The notes under the pieces: generated by a model
What the model was told of the DNA's origin: nothing
Databases searched by the model: none
What the model saw: only the letters and a program-made list of their open reading frames with translations
Translations under genes and position numbers: made by a program
Source: a virus
Virus record (IMG/VR): IMGVR_UViG_3300035682_000098
Span: 1 to 36,147 of that record
Strand: one strand, 5' to 3'
DNA length: 36,147 bases
Shown here: positions 7,232 to 13,760 of the stretch, one piece after another
Position numbering within the stretch: the stretch's first letter is position 1
Layout of the letters: each line of letters opens with the position of its first letter

Positions 7232-7488
7232 TGTATGTCTTTAATTATGTAGTTAATTAATTGATGTTGCTTTTCAGTTGAGTTAATAAATAAGTCAGAG
7301 TAAATAAACTCCTGTGGATTCAAGTCGATAATTTCGCCTTCAGAACATAGTAGTTCGTTTGCTCCAGTTGCTTCTATCCACTCATATACTTTTTCTATGC
7401 TTATTTTTAGCTCTGTTACATCGGGAATAGGAAACTCATATCCTTTTGGAAATATAACTTGATATTCGTTGATTAATGGAAACTTCAT
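7219..7488 (-). CDS. Hypothetical protein, 89 aa
   Basis: An acidic small protein (MKFPLINEYQVIFPKGYEFP at the start, ATGANELLCSEGEIIDLNPQ in the middle). It overlaps the upstream 95-aa gene as ATGA. No recognised domain. It belongs to the early operon that begins after the repeated element at 7822-7860. Confidence 0.68.
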   Translation of the reverse strand: MKFPLINEYQVIFPKGYEFPIPDVTELKISIEKVYEWIEATGANELLCSEGEIIDLNPQEFIYSDLFINSTEKQHQLINYIIKDIQWKS

Positions 7489-7772
7489 AATTCTAAAACT
7501 TCAATACTTTTCATAGTGGTTTCAAAAAACTTTTGATTAGCTTTAAATACTTGCTCTACTTCTGATTTGTCGCAAAGTACCAATTCTTTAAATACAATCA
7601 TTGATGATTCTGGTGTAGTTTGATAAGTAAAACCTTCAGTAATACATAACCCTAACTTTTCGCTAAAAAAAGCATAGTAAGTCTGTTTGGAATAATTGTA
7701 ATTTGTTTTGTAAAAACTTGGAAATGTAACTTCAATTTCCGTGGCAATTGTTTCTTTTACTGTTATTTTCAT
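7485..7772 (-). CDS. Hypothetical protein, 95 aa
   Basis: First gene after a non-coding gap that carries copy 2 of the repeated element and an AACGTATTTTG motif. It encodes a beta-rich protein beginning MKITVKETIATEIEVTFPSF. No family recognised. As the first gene of its operon, it also marks the promoter position. Confidence 0.7.
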   Translation of the reverse strand: MKITVKETIATEIEVTFPSFYKTNYNYSKQTYYAFFSEKLGLCITEGFTYQTTPESSMIVFKELVLCDKSEVEQVFKANQKFFETTMKSIEVLEL

Positions 7773-7780
7773 TTTTTTAA

Positions 7781-7805
7781 TTGTTTAATTGTAGAGCAAA
7801 ATACG
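7781..7805 (-). promoter_or_regulatory. Shared promoter/leader motif, copy A
   Basis: On the minus strand AACGTATTTTG is followed after a few bases by ACAATTAAACAA, then the start of the 95-aa gene. The same two blocks recur in order at 14487-14512 before the 87-aa gene. TATTTTG is one base short of the TAnnTTTG consensus. A shared early promoter plus leader is the simplest reading. Confidence 0.5.
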
Positions 7806-7821
7806 TTCATTCATTTCATAT

Positions 7822-7860
7822 ATTTATCGGGTTTGCTAATTTGGAATCATTCTAAATAAT
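7822..7860 (-). promoter_or_regulatory. Repeated operator-like element, copy 2
   Basis: Plus-strand tatcgggtttgctaattt followed by ggaatcattctaaata matches the four-copy element. It overlaps the stop codon of the HNH gene and lies about 50 bases before the 95-aa gene start. Confidence 0.55.
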
Positions 7861-8115
7861 ACGTGATAAATTATCTAAATGAACTTTCTTTAACATTTCT
7901 TTATGCTGCTTCTTATCTCCGTATTCAATGTGATGTTGCCTACATAAACACATTAAGTTGGTAATATCTTCATCCTTTTTAGTTCCACCCATTCCCCGAC
8001 ATTCAATATGATGGATATCAACTCCACGTTTACTACAAGTTGGAATTTCGCAAGGGATATAATCATGTATATCATATCCAAATACTTTTAAATACAATTT
8101 TGTATGTGGCTGCAT
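7852..8115 (-). CDS. HNH endonuclease
   Basis: An 87-residue single-domain HNH protein. The core DIHHIECRGMGG (33-44) holds the catalytic His pair, NLMCLCRQHH (53-62) the Asn and final His, and Cys22, Cys27, Cys56 and Cys58 probably hold a structural metal. Its start lies inside the end of the RusA-like gene (28-base overlap). Next to RusA and a PD-(D/E)XK nuclease it is likely part of DNA recombination or processing. It is not clearly a terminase-linked HNH, since it lies far from terL. Confidence 0.85.
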   Translation of the reverse strand: MQPHTKLYLKVFGYDIHDYIPCEIPTCSKRGVDIHHIECRGMGGTKKDEDITNLMCLCRQHHIEYGDKKQHKEMLKKVHLDNLSRII

Positions 8116-8426
8116 ATTTTAAATTTAATATATTCTAAACCTTTTTTTACCATTACCTTTTCTAAAACCATTCGGTTAATATATCGGTCATCTATTCCGT
8201 ATCGTTTACAAATTATATCCGTAATTGGTTTTTCAGGATTAAGCAAATCAGATAATTTAGAACTAAATCCAAATTCATAATAAAACTCATAAGGTGCTGC
8301 TGGTATTTCTATTGTAGGTAATAACCATAAACAACTTGTTTCATAGCTTTTATAAATAGGTGTTTTAAATCGTTTGCCCTGCCAAACTTGATTAACCGAT
8401 AAAGGCTTAATATTTATTTTTATCAT
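8088..8426 (-). CDS. rusA: RusA-like Holliday junction resolvase
   Basis: A 112-residue endonuclease of the RusA type, which cuts four-way junctions. The N-terminus IKPLSVNQVWQGKRFKT matches the family opening. The acidic active-site region is SDLLNPEKPITDII (59-72: Asp60, Asn63, Lys66, Asp70) followed by GIDDRYI (Asp79, Asp80). It would resolve branched intermediates before packaging, together with the ERF/exonuclease pair. Confidence 0.87.
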   Translation of the reverse strand: MIKINIKPLSVNQVWQGKRFKTPIYKSYETSCLWLLPTIEIPAAPYEFYYEFGFSSKLSDLLNPEKPITDIICKRYGIDDRYINRMVLEKVMVKKGLEYIKFKICSHIQNCI

Positions 8427-8432
8427 TATTTT

Positions 8433-8966
8433 TTAAAATCTGTATTGGTTTGCTTTTTTAATTGCTGTTGTAAACGGTTCTGCATCACTCCAGTCTTCAT
8501 CACCTCCTGAATGCCATAGAAATCCATAGCTTTCTTTTATCTTGTCAGCAAAAGGAATAATATCGTATTCAATGCCTCCTTTGCCATAATATTTAGTTGG
8601 TCTTATGTTCGGTATATCTTGCAATAAAAGTAAGTTGTATTTTTCTGTAAACATAATCCATTTGTAAATATCTTTAAAATTATGGTTGATTGGTTTTATT
8701 TCTACCCAAATATCATAATCGGTAAAATAAAAATCAGGTAAATATTTTATTCCGTTATTTTCAAAACCTTCTTTTTCGTATTCCCATCTAACGCCTATTT
8801 CATCAAAAAATATTGCCCATTTAGCCTCTAATCTTGACCTGAATAAATGTCCTTTATATTCTGTGTTAATAGCTTTTGGTAAAGGGTTAGATAGTTTTTT
8901 ATTGCGAATAATATCCTTAAATTCTTCAGGATGTTCTTCTATATATTTTAAATTTCTTATTCTCAT
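8433..8966 (-). CDS. PD-(D/E)XK nuclease-like protein
   Basis: A 177-residue protein with YKGHLFRSRLEAKWAIFFDEIG (37-58, Glu47), YLPDFYF (Asp78) and IWVEIKP (Glu89, Lys91). This is the E...D...ExK arrangement of the PD-(D/E)XK fold seen in phage endonucleases. The C-terminus is tryptophan and aspartate rich (FLWHSGGDEDWSDAEPFTTA) and of unknown role. It abuts the primase-helicase gene with one base between them. Confidence 0.75.
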   Translation of the reverse strand: MRIRNLKYIEEHPEEFKDIIRNKKLSNPLPKAINTEYKGHLFRSRLEAKWAIFFDEIGVRWEYEKEGFENNGIKYLPDFYFTDYDIWVEIKPINHNFKDIYKWIMFTEKYNLLLLQDIPNIRPTKYYGKGGIEYDIIPFADKIKESYGFLWHSGGDEDWSDAEPFTTAIKKANQYRF

Positions 8967-8967
8967 A

Positions 8968-10818
8968 TTAAAAAGGAACTTGGTCGGGTGGTAATGGTTC
9001 TAACATATCTCTAATTCCGTAAGATTGTGGTAATGTTTTATCTGAATAAATATAGTCTGCCATATAATCCTTACCGTTAAATAAATATCTTCTTTTGCGC
9101 CTATTCAATTCAAACTCCAAAACTCCTTTCTTACCTACTGTTTTTTGCCGTCTTATTTTTTTAGTATGCAATTCACAATCTTGACTATCAGGTTCTGTTT
9201 GATGGTTAGGTCTATGGTAAATTAATATGTTATCCATTTTATTATTCCACATTGCCCCGTCTGCTATTTCAAATACATCAGGACATGGATAATTCTTTTC
9301 GCCTTGTTCCTTTCTTAATTTATGTGGATGTGCTACAATTACAAAGTAAACGTTATTTGTTTGAGCAAACCTCGTACAATCAGCTAAAAAAGTTTCTAAA
9401 TACTTATCTGACCTTCCAACCTTACTGTAATCGTTCGCCATTTGGTTAAATGGGTCTATTATACAACCGTCTACTTTTTCTTTAATAATTAATTCCAAAA
9501 ATCGTTCTTTTATATATTCAGGTGTAGGTGAAATATCTTTTGGGTAAATATAAAAAATGTGTTTTGAAATCCAGTCGTATGCTTCTTTATATGTCATTTC
9601 AGAAGGTTGATTTGGGTTAAATGTCGTGCAATCGCAACCTAAATATATTTCAGTCATATCGTGATAAAATTCTTCAGCAGGATTATCTTCAGGTGTAAAA
9701 AATGCAAATCTATTACCGCTAATAATTGCCTTCATCAATAGTAGGTATTTTAACATTGTAGATTTTCCATAATTACCTATCCCTGAAAGTAGTGTTATTT
9801 CGCCTCTTTTAAATTTAAAGTAATAATCTAATTCTGGTATTCCTGTACTTTCAACACTTTCATATCCATTTCTAAATATATTTATTGCACGTTCTTTTAC
9901 ATCCTCGCCATAAATAACATCCTTTGGTCTAATATCTTCATTGTAAATGTCAGGGTTAATTTCTTCTTTTACTTCGCTTCGTGTTACCTTATCAACTAAT
10001 ATGTCTTTTTCAAATGCAGCCGACCCGGCTAATTGTCTATTAGCCCTAAAAGCGCTTTTTATTGCTGCATAACATTCTGATTGAGAAAAACTGCTATCTT
10101 GATTTAAAAATGTAGAATCGCAATTTGATTGACAACTTAATTCAGACATACCAAATCTGCAACAAGCAGAAGCTAATTTAAAAATAAAAGCATTTCTTTC
10201 ACCAGTTACAAAAGCATTACCTCTATTTGTAAGCCATTTTAAAATATTATTAAAAATTTCTGAACTATCCTCAACCCTTTCCTTTATCTCAATACGTTCT
10301 GTTTTTTGCGTTTTAAGGTATGTTTTAGCCTCATGGTTGATATAAATACCTTCATCCCAACTTTCGTAGCATACACGACTTGTATTCTTGCCACTATCAT
10401 CTATTTCGGGTAATTCTTTTTTTAATGAATGGAAATGCTCTAAATGTTTTTTGCCGTCTGCTATTTTTACAAGCATCTTTAACCCATTACCACTTGGACT
10501 AACCCAACAAGCATAACAATAGGCTAAAGATTGCAATTCTAATCTTTTATTTGGTACATCATAAATATTGTCAAAATCTAAAACAATAAATCCTGAATGC
10601 TCTATTATACTTGAATCTGTCCTTTCGTTGGTAAATTTACCTGAAAAACATACAGAAGGCAAATTCTTTTTTAAGGTATTTGCACGTTCTTTATCAAGTT
10701 GTTTTCTTATCTCTAATACTTTATCTTTACTAACACCAGTCTTAATCCTTTCAAGCACAAACTCAATAGGTCTATGATATGCTTTCTTGCTGTATATATC
10801 TGAATATATTGTTACCAT
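8968..10818 (-). CDS. Primase-helicase fusion (AEP-type primase + RecA-like helicase)
   Basis: A 616-residue protein joining two replication activities. The N-terminus (about 1-165) looks like the BT4734/VirE-type archaeo-eukaryotic primase domain, with FIVLDFDN (77-84) providing the metal-binding acids and SPSGNGLK (107-114). A PriCT-like helical domain follows (about 188-262). The C-terminal half is a DnaB/RecA-like ATPase with Walker A SGIGNYGKST (345-354) and IIDPFNQMA as Walker B. It should unwind and prime DNA at the fork. No phage DNA polymerase is seen, so the host enzyme probably elongates. Confidence 0.85.
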   Translation of the reverse strand: MVTIYSDIYSKKAYHRPIEFVLERIKTGVSKDKVLEIRKQLDKERANTLKKNLPSVCFSGKFTNERTDSSIIEHSGFIVLDFDNIYDVPNKRLELQSLAYCYACWVSPSGNGLKMLVKIADGKKHLEHFHSLKKELPEIDDSGKNTSRVCYESWDEGIYINHEAKTYLKTQKTERIEIKERVEDSSEIFNNILKWLTNRGNAFVTGERNAFIFKLASACCRFGMSELSCQSNCDSTFLNQDSSFSQSECYAAIKSAFRANRQLAGSAAFEKDILVDKVTRSEVKEEINPDIYNEDIRPKDVIYGEDVKERAINIFRNGYESVESTGIPELDYYFKFKRGEITLLSGIGNYGKSTMLKYLLLMKAIISGNRFAFFTPEDNPAEEFYHDMTEIYLGCDCTTFNPNQPSEMTYKEAYDWISKHIFYIYPKDISPTPEYIKERFLELIIKEKVDGCIIDPFNQMANDYSKVGRSDKYLETFLADCTRFAQTNNVYFVIVAHPHKLRKEQGEKNYPCPDVFEIADGAMWNNKMDNILIYHRPNHQTEPDSQDCELHTKKIRRQKTVGKKGVLEFELNRRKRRYLFNGKDYMADYIYSDKTLPQSYGIRDMLEPLPPDQVPF

Positions 10819-11423
10819 TGGTTATCTTCTGTTGAAACGTATGAAACTTTTTTGTTATCTTGCTTTTTTAGGTTTTCAGGCTTAAACCAAACACCAATTG
10901 CCTTTTGTTTCCAACTCTTTACTTTCTTGCCATTTGTATCTACCCAATTGGATGAATCGTAATAGTTATAAAACTTTATTGCGCTATCTTCCGAATATCC
11001 ATTGCTTGAAAAATAATCAATGACAAATTGTAAAGTTATTTCATTATTATTTACATTATCATTTTTATTATCATTATCCTTATCACTATATTTATCTTTA
11101 TCCTTATCTTTATCCTTATCGGTATTTTTGGTATTTTCAATTATACCAATTTTACCACTCGTATTTTTGGTATTATTTTTATTCCAACGTTTACCAATAT
11201 TTTCCTTATTTTTTTCACATACATTATTATACTTAATTCTATTCCTATCAATGCTTTGCCTTATTGGAATAAATACAATTTTAAGTAATCCTTGCAAATC
11301 AGGCAATATATTTGTTTGTTCATATTCAAATATTGCTTTGATTAACTGCCCTGCTTGGTCATCAGAAAGTGTATCAAACACCTCCTTTAATTCAGTAAAT
11401 AAAATTAATGTTTTTTTTATCAT
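10812..11423 (-). CDS. Replication protein, DUF6291/loader-like
   Basis: A 203-residue protein. The N-terminal region (MIKKTLILFTELKEVFDTLS to about 85) resembles the DUF6291 group found before replication genes. A low-complexity linker of alternating Asp/Lys/Asn (about 100-126) comes from tandem GATAAG/GATAAA units. The C-terminal domain (FVIDYFSSNGYSEDSAIKFY, then WKQKAIGVWF) resembles the tail of DnaD/DnaT-like helicase loaders. It overlaps the primase-helicase start by seven bases, which fits a loader. Its AUG lies in an inverted-repeat element that may control translation. Confidence 0.68.
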   Translation of the reverse strand: MIKKTLILFTELKEVFDTLSDDQAGQLIKAIFEYEQTNILPDLQGLLKIVFIPIRQSIDRNRIKYNNVCEKNKENIGKRWNKNNTKNTSGKIGIIENTKNTDKDKDKDKDKYSDKDNDNKNDNVNNNEITLQFVIDYFSSNGYSEDSAIKFYNYYDSSNWVDTNGKKVKSWKQKAIGVWFKPENLKKQDNKKVSYVSTEDNQW

Positions 11424-11529
11424 GTTGCATATTTTTTATAAAATAGATAGGAGGCAAAGAAATTGCAACATGACTTATCTCGCTTTGAGATTGAAGCCCC
11501 CTATCTATAAATGTCTTTATTTGTATCAT
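11392..11529 (-). CDS. Leader ORF, 45 aa, possibly regulatory
   Basis: A 45-codon frame starting ATGATACAAATAAAG (MIQIKTFIDRGLQSQSEISH) and ending NINFIY. It overlaps the next gene by 32 bases. The first bases, TTGCAACATGATA, are nearly the same as those around the next start codon. It lies within a fold of inverted repeats, so it could be a leader peptide that couples ribosome position to RNA folding, or just a chance frame inside a regulatory RNA. Confidence 0.4.
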   Translation of the reverse strand: MIQIKTFIDRGLQSQSEISHVAISLPPIYFIKNMQHDKKNINFIY

Positions 11530-11536
11530 GTTGCAA
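11420..11536 (-). promoter_or_regulatory. Interleaved-hairpin leader of the replication operon
   Basis: On the RNA-like minus strand there are five blocks in order: A UUGCAACAUGA (11526-11536), B UAGAUAGGGGGC (11496-11507), A' UCAUGUUGCAA (11463-11473), B' GCCUCCUAUCUA (11444-11455) and A'' UGCAACAUGA (11420-11429). A pairs perfectly with A' (11 bp). B pairs with B' over 12 positions including one G-U, which pairs only in the minus-strand RNA. A' can also pair with A'', which contains the AUG of the 203-aa gene. A small hairpin (11477-11491) sits between B and A'. A:A' with B:B' would form a pseudoknot; A':A'' would bury the start codon. Confidence 0.6.
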
Positions 11537-11539
11537 GTA

Positions 11540-11572
11540 CAAATATATAATCTTTTTTTTAAAATGGACAAA
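11540..11572 (-). promoter_or_regulatory. Consensus Bacteroidota promoter
   Basis: Minus-strand TTTG (11569-11572), 21 bases, then TATATTTG (11540-11547): a full match to the -33/-7 consensus. The predicted start of transcription is near 11533-11536, so the RNA would begin at or just before repeat arm A of the leader. The -33 box lies at the end of the 73-aa gene. Confidence 0.65.
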
Positions 11573-11780
11573 TTATTTTTTCAATCTTAATTAATTCTTT
11601 TCGGAGTTGCAATACACTTCTGAATTTACCGTTTATACAATAGCCTTTAGTGCCACTTACAACTACTTTTCTAACTATCTTGCCTCTTAATGTATTAATA
11701 CATATTCCATTGTCCGTAAATTGATAATTCGGGGCTGTTTTTAGATGCCATTTCAGGTCGTAATTAATTGTAACTTGCAT
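11559..11780 (-). CDS. Hypothetical small protein, 73 aa
   Basis: A 73-residue basic protein (LRGKIVRKVVVSGTKGYCIN, then GKFRSVLQLRKELIKIEKII). The arrangement of YQFTDNGICINTLRGK and GTKGYCINGKFRS recalls the short NUMOD/AP2-like DNA-binding modules of phage HNH proteins, but no nuclease domain is present. It lies between the methyltransferase cassette-like block and the replication leader. I cannot assign a function. Confidence 0.65.
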   Translation of the reverse strand: MQVTINYDLKWHLKTAPNYQFTDNGICINTLRGKIVRKVVVSGTKGYCINGKFRSVLQLRKELIKIEKIICPF

Positions 11781-11819
11781 ATTTTTAAAAGTTTAATATT
11801 TAGTTTTATCTCTCTTACA

Positions 11820-11909
11820 GATTAGTTAGTGGCAAGCGGGTGGACGTGTTCCAAATCAACATTTGTGCAGGAAAGTTTTTTAAAAATGCCCCACCGCACT
11901 TTTGTTTTT
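11820..11909. repeat. Palindrome after the N-methyltransferase gene
   Basis: A GC-richer stretch in a 129-base gap. gcgggtggac (11836-11845) is imperfectly inverted at gccccaccgc (11888-11897). The centre atcaacatttgtg (11855-11867) is repeated exactly in the centre of the palindrome at 12756-12857. This copy lacks clear GTTRRRY/RYYYAAC boxes at both ends, so it is weaker as an attC-like site than its relatives. Confidence 0.5.
11872..11889. repeat. 18-bp inverted repeat, left of methyltransferase gene
   Basis: aaagttttttaaaaatgc here is perfectly inverted as gcatttttaaaaaacttt at 12695-12712. The two copies bracket the N-methyltransferase gene; the right copy contains its ATG. They may be the ends of an inserted unit or pair in the mRNA. 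Confidence 0.6.
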
Positions 11910-12698
11910 TCAAAACAATTTGGTTTGTGCTGTTTCATCTTTTATTCGTTTTAGTGCTTTTTTGAAATATTCCTCATTTAATTCACTTCCTATAAAGTTT
12001 CTATTTTCAATTTCACAAGCAATGGCAGTTACTCCACTTCCACTATAACCATCAAAAACTAATTCGTGTTGGTTGCTAAAAGTCTTAACAAACCATTGCA
12101 TTATTTCAGTAGGTTTTTGTGTTGGATGCCAGCGATTAACACTATTGCACTCATCTTGCTTTGCCATTATTGAAAGTAAATTTGTCGGGTAGTTTTTTGT
12201 TGGGTCGTAATCGTCTGAATATTGACCGTTATGTTTTCCGTATGTAGTTGTTTTGTCTTGTGGCTTCCTGTTCCCAATCGGTCTTATATTGTGTTTTGGT
12301 TTATCAGTTAAAATAGGGTTGTATGTGTATTGCCCATTTTTTACGCTTGAAAATATCACTACATCTTCAGTTTGTTTTAATGGCATTTTTTTAGCGTTCA
12401 AAAAGTTTGAGCCAGTCATTTTATCCCAAGTAATTCTAATCTTAAACCAATCTAAATTTGACATAATTAAACGGCTTGTAAACGGTTCATCTGCAAAAAC
12501 AGATATTACACCGTTTGGCTTTAATATCCTTTTCCATTCAGCCCATAAAGCCGTTAAATCAATATCGTATTCCCATTCACACTGTGTTGTATTGTATGGT
12601 GGGTCTGTCAATATTAAATCAACCGTTCCAGATGCTATCCTTTTCATAGTTAGCATACAGTCCTCATTAAACAATTCTATTTTTCCCTCGCTTCGCAT
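11910..12698 (-). CDS. DNA N6-adenine/N4-cytosine methyltransferase (beta class)
   Basis: A 262-residue methylase. DPPY is at residues 32-35, HPTQKP at 191-196 and the AdoMet-binding FDGYSGSGVTA at 215-225. With DPPY before the FxGxG motif the order is that of beta-class enzymes. DPPY makes N6-adenine slightly more likely than N4-cytosine. No restriction enzyme is adjacent, so protection of phage DNA from host restriction is the likely role. The gene is bracketed by an 18-bp inverted repeat and by palindromic gaps, suggesting it arrived as a unit. Confidence 0.9.
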   Translation of the reverse strand: MRSEGKIELFNEDCMLTMKRIASGTVDLILTDPPYNTTQCEWEYDIDLTALWAEWKRILKPNGVISVFADEPFTSRLIMSNLDWFKIRITWDKMTGSNFLNAKKMPLKQTEDVVIFSSVKNGQYTYNPILTDKPKHNIRPIGNRKPQDKTTTYGKHNGQYSDDYDPTKNYPTNLLSIMAKQDECNSVNRWHPTQKPTEIMQWFVKTFSNQHELVFDGYSGSGVTAIACEIENRNFIGSELNEEYFKKALKRIKDETAQTKLF

Positions 12699-12712
12699 TT
12701 TTAAAAAACTTT
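12695..12712. repeat. 18-bp inverted repeat, right of methyltransferase gene
   Basis: Perfect inverted partner of 11872-11889. It covers the start codon of the methyltransferase (ATG at 12698-12696 on the minus strand). Confidence 0.6.
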
Positions 12713-12755
12713 CTTTAGTGTTCCAATTAAACTTTAGTGCTGAAAATCCCGCCAG

Positions 12756-12857
12756 CTACTAACAGCGGTTTTGTGCTATTTGCCCCATCAACATTTGTGG
12801 TAACTTAAAACTTTGTGCAAGGGGCAAACAGACACAAAGCCGCAAAACGTTAGGTGC
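12756..12857. repeat. attC-like palindrome after the 67-aa gene
   Basis: Read on the minus strand, it starts four bases after the stop of the 67-aa gene. ACCTAAC fits RYYYAAC. Long imperfect arms follow (12821-12843 with 12765-12786, sharing GCGG, TTTGTG and TTTGCCCC) and the site ends GTTAGTA. Length is about 100 bp and the centre shares 13 bases with the site at 11820-11909. The plan (outer 7-mers, inner arms, unpaired centre, immediately 3' of an ORF) is that of integron attC sites. Ordinary terminator or REP-like palindrome are alternatives. Confidence 0.5.
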
Positions 12858-12859
12858 AA

Positions 12860-13063
12860 TTAATCGAGATAGCACTTAACATCAGTAAATCTATATTTGT
12901 TTCCTATTACAAACTTACCATCCTTAAATACCGTATAGGTTTGGTCATTAGCATTGAAGTAAACATTAAAACCTTTGTTGCTTCCAACTAATTTAAGGTT
13001 ATTAACTGCACCTAACAGCACATTGGCGTTATTGCTTTGTTCTTCGTTTGATACTTTTGTCAT
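12860..13063 (-). CDS. Hypothetical protein, 67 aa
   Basis: A small soluble protein (MTKVSNEEQSNNANVLLGAV, then LKLVGSNKGFNVYFNANDQT) with beta-hairpin-like C-terminal sequence. No family recognised. It is the second unit, counting from the left, of a block in which each gene is followed by a palindromic gap, which is the layout of gene cassettes. Confidence 0.62.
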   Translation of the reverse strand: MTKVSNEEQSNNANVLLGAVNNLKLVGSNKGFNVYFNANDQTYTVFKDGKFVIGNKYRFTDVKCYLD

Positions 13064-13098
13064 AATATTAAAGTTTATTGTTTCTAATTAAATTCTGT

Positions 13099-13136
13099 GG
13101 CAACAACGCCAATCTGCAAACCGTTATCGGCAACCC
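13099..13136. repeat. Short cassette-boundary-like site after the ASCH gene
   Basis: gttatcggcaaccc (13123-13136) is the inverted partner, 12 of 14 bases, of gggcagccgataac at 13607-13620. The pair therefore brackets the ASCH-domain gene. If the unit were excised and circularised at GTT, the two ends would form a palindrome. The inner arms expected of a full attC site are missing. Confidence 0.4.
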
Positions 13137-13567
13137 TAAAAGACAGTGCTACCATCATCATTTGCGACTAATTCAAAGTTTTTCCAATAAATAATTTTTC
13201 CGAAATATTGACCATCAGGATTTACAAACCAATGTTTCATTTGTTGCCAATTTTCAAAACCATCTCTTATAGCTAATTCATTAAGCCCTTCAATAGTATT
13301 AAATTTGCAATCTCCAATATAAACTACATCATTTTGCCAATCTTCTGCACAAGCAAAATCCATTTGTATAGTTTCAACTCTCGAAACTTCACCTACTCCA
13401 AATTGATAAGGTTTGTTTTTACCTCTTGTATTTCGTGGATTTCCTAACCAAAAATGTATTTTAGTTCCTACTTTCCATCGGTTGTGCTTATCATCTCTGA
13501 TAGTATGCACCTTCACGCCTTTTTTTATTAGCGTTCTAAATTCTGTTTTTGAAAATGTTAATAGCAT
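13136..13567 (-). CDS. ASCH-domain protein
   Basis: A 143-residue protein with the PUA-like ASCH fold. LLTFSKTEFRTLIKKGVKVH and TIRDD at the N-terminus, GTKIHFWLGNPR and the GVGEVSRVETI strand, and the C-terminal GFENWQQMKHWF with GKIIYW, follow the family pattern. ASCH proteins bind RNA or modified nucleosides, and some are nucleases or deaminases of modified bases. The substrate here cannot be told. The gene sits in the cassette-like block, bracketed by 14-base inverted repeats. Confidence 0.72.
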   Translation of the reverse strand: MLLTFSKTEFRTLIKKGVKVHTIRDDKHNRWKVGTKIHFWLGNPRNTRGKNKPYQFGVGEVSRVETIQMDFACAEDWQNDVVYIGDCKFNTIEGLNELAIRDGFENWQQMKHWFVNPDGQYFGKIIYWKNFELVANDDGSTVF

Positions 13568-13606
13568 ATTGTTTTTATTTAGTTGTTAGTAATCATTCCG
13601 AAAGAA

Positions 13607-13755
13607 GGGCAGCCGATAACAGCACATAAGCTAAAACGCAATAGGGAGTGTCCTGCTATGAACATAAGGTAATGCACATTTACCGTCTGTTGCTTCCATC
13701 TTATCTGCTGTGCTGCTGTCATCCTACTGCGTTTAGCCCAATTCCGTTATGTTCA
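13607..13755. repeat. attC-like palindrome after the 149-aa gene
   Basis: About 145 bp in a 193-base gap. Plus-strand ccgataac (13613-13620) and gctaaaacgcaatagg (13630-13645) pair with cctactgcgtttagc (13723-13737) and ccgttat (13744-13750). On the minus strand this reads ACATAAC, inner arm, a roughly 75-base centre, inner arm, GTTATCG, directly after the stop of the 149-aa gene. Size and plan resemble the long Vibrio-type attC repeats. Confidence 0.5.
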
Positions 13756-13760
13756 ATATT

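Noticed and set aside
11020-11550. A 176-codon plus-strand frame with SLSLSLYLSLSLS-type repeats
   Set aside because: It is the antisense of the GATAAG/GATAAA linker in the loader-like gene and overlaps the leader RNA.
11820-13757. CRISPR array as an explanation for the palindromic gaps
   Set aside because: The repeats are not uniform in sequence or spacing, and genes rather than spacers lie between them.
11820-13757. Transposon or insertion sequence around the methyltransferase
   Set aside because: There is no transposase and no target-site duplication that I can see; inverted repeats alone do not support it.
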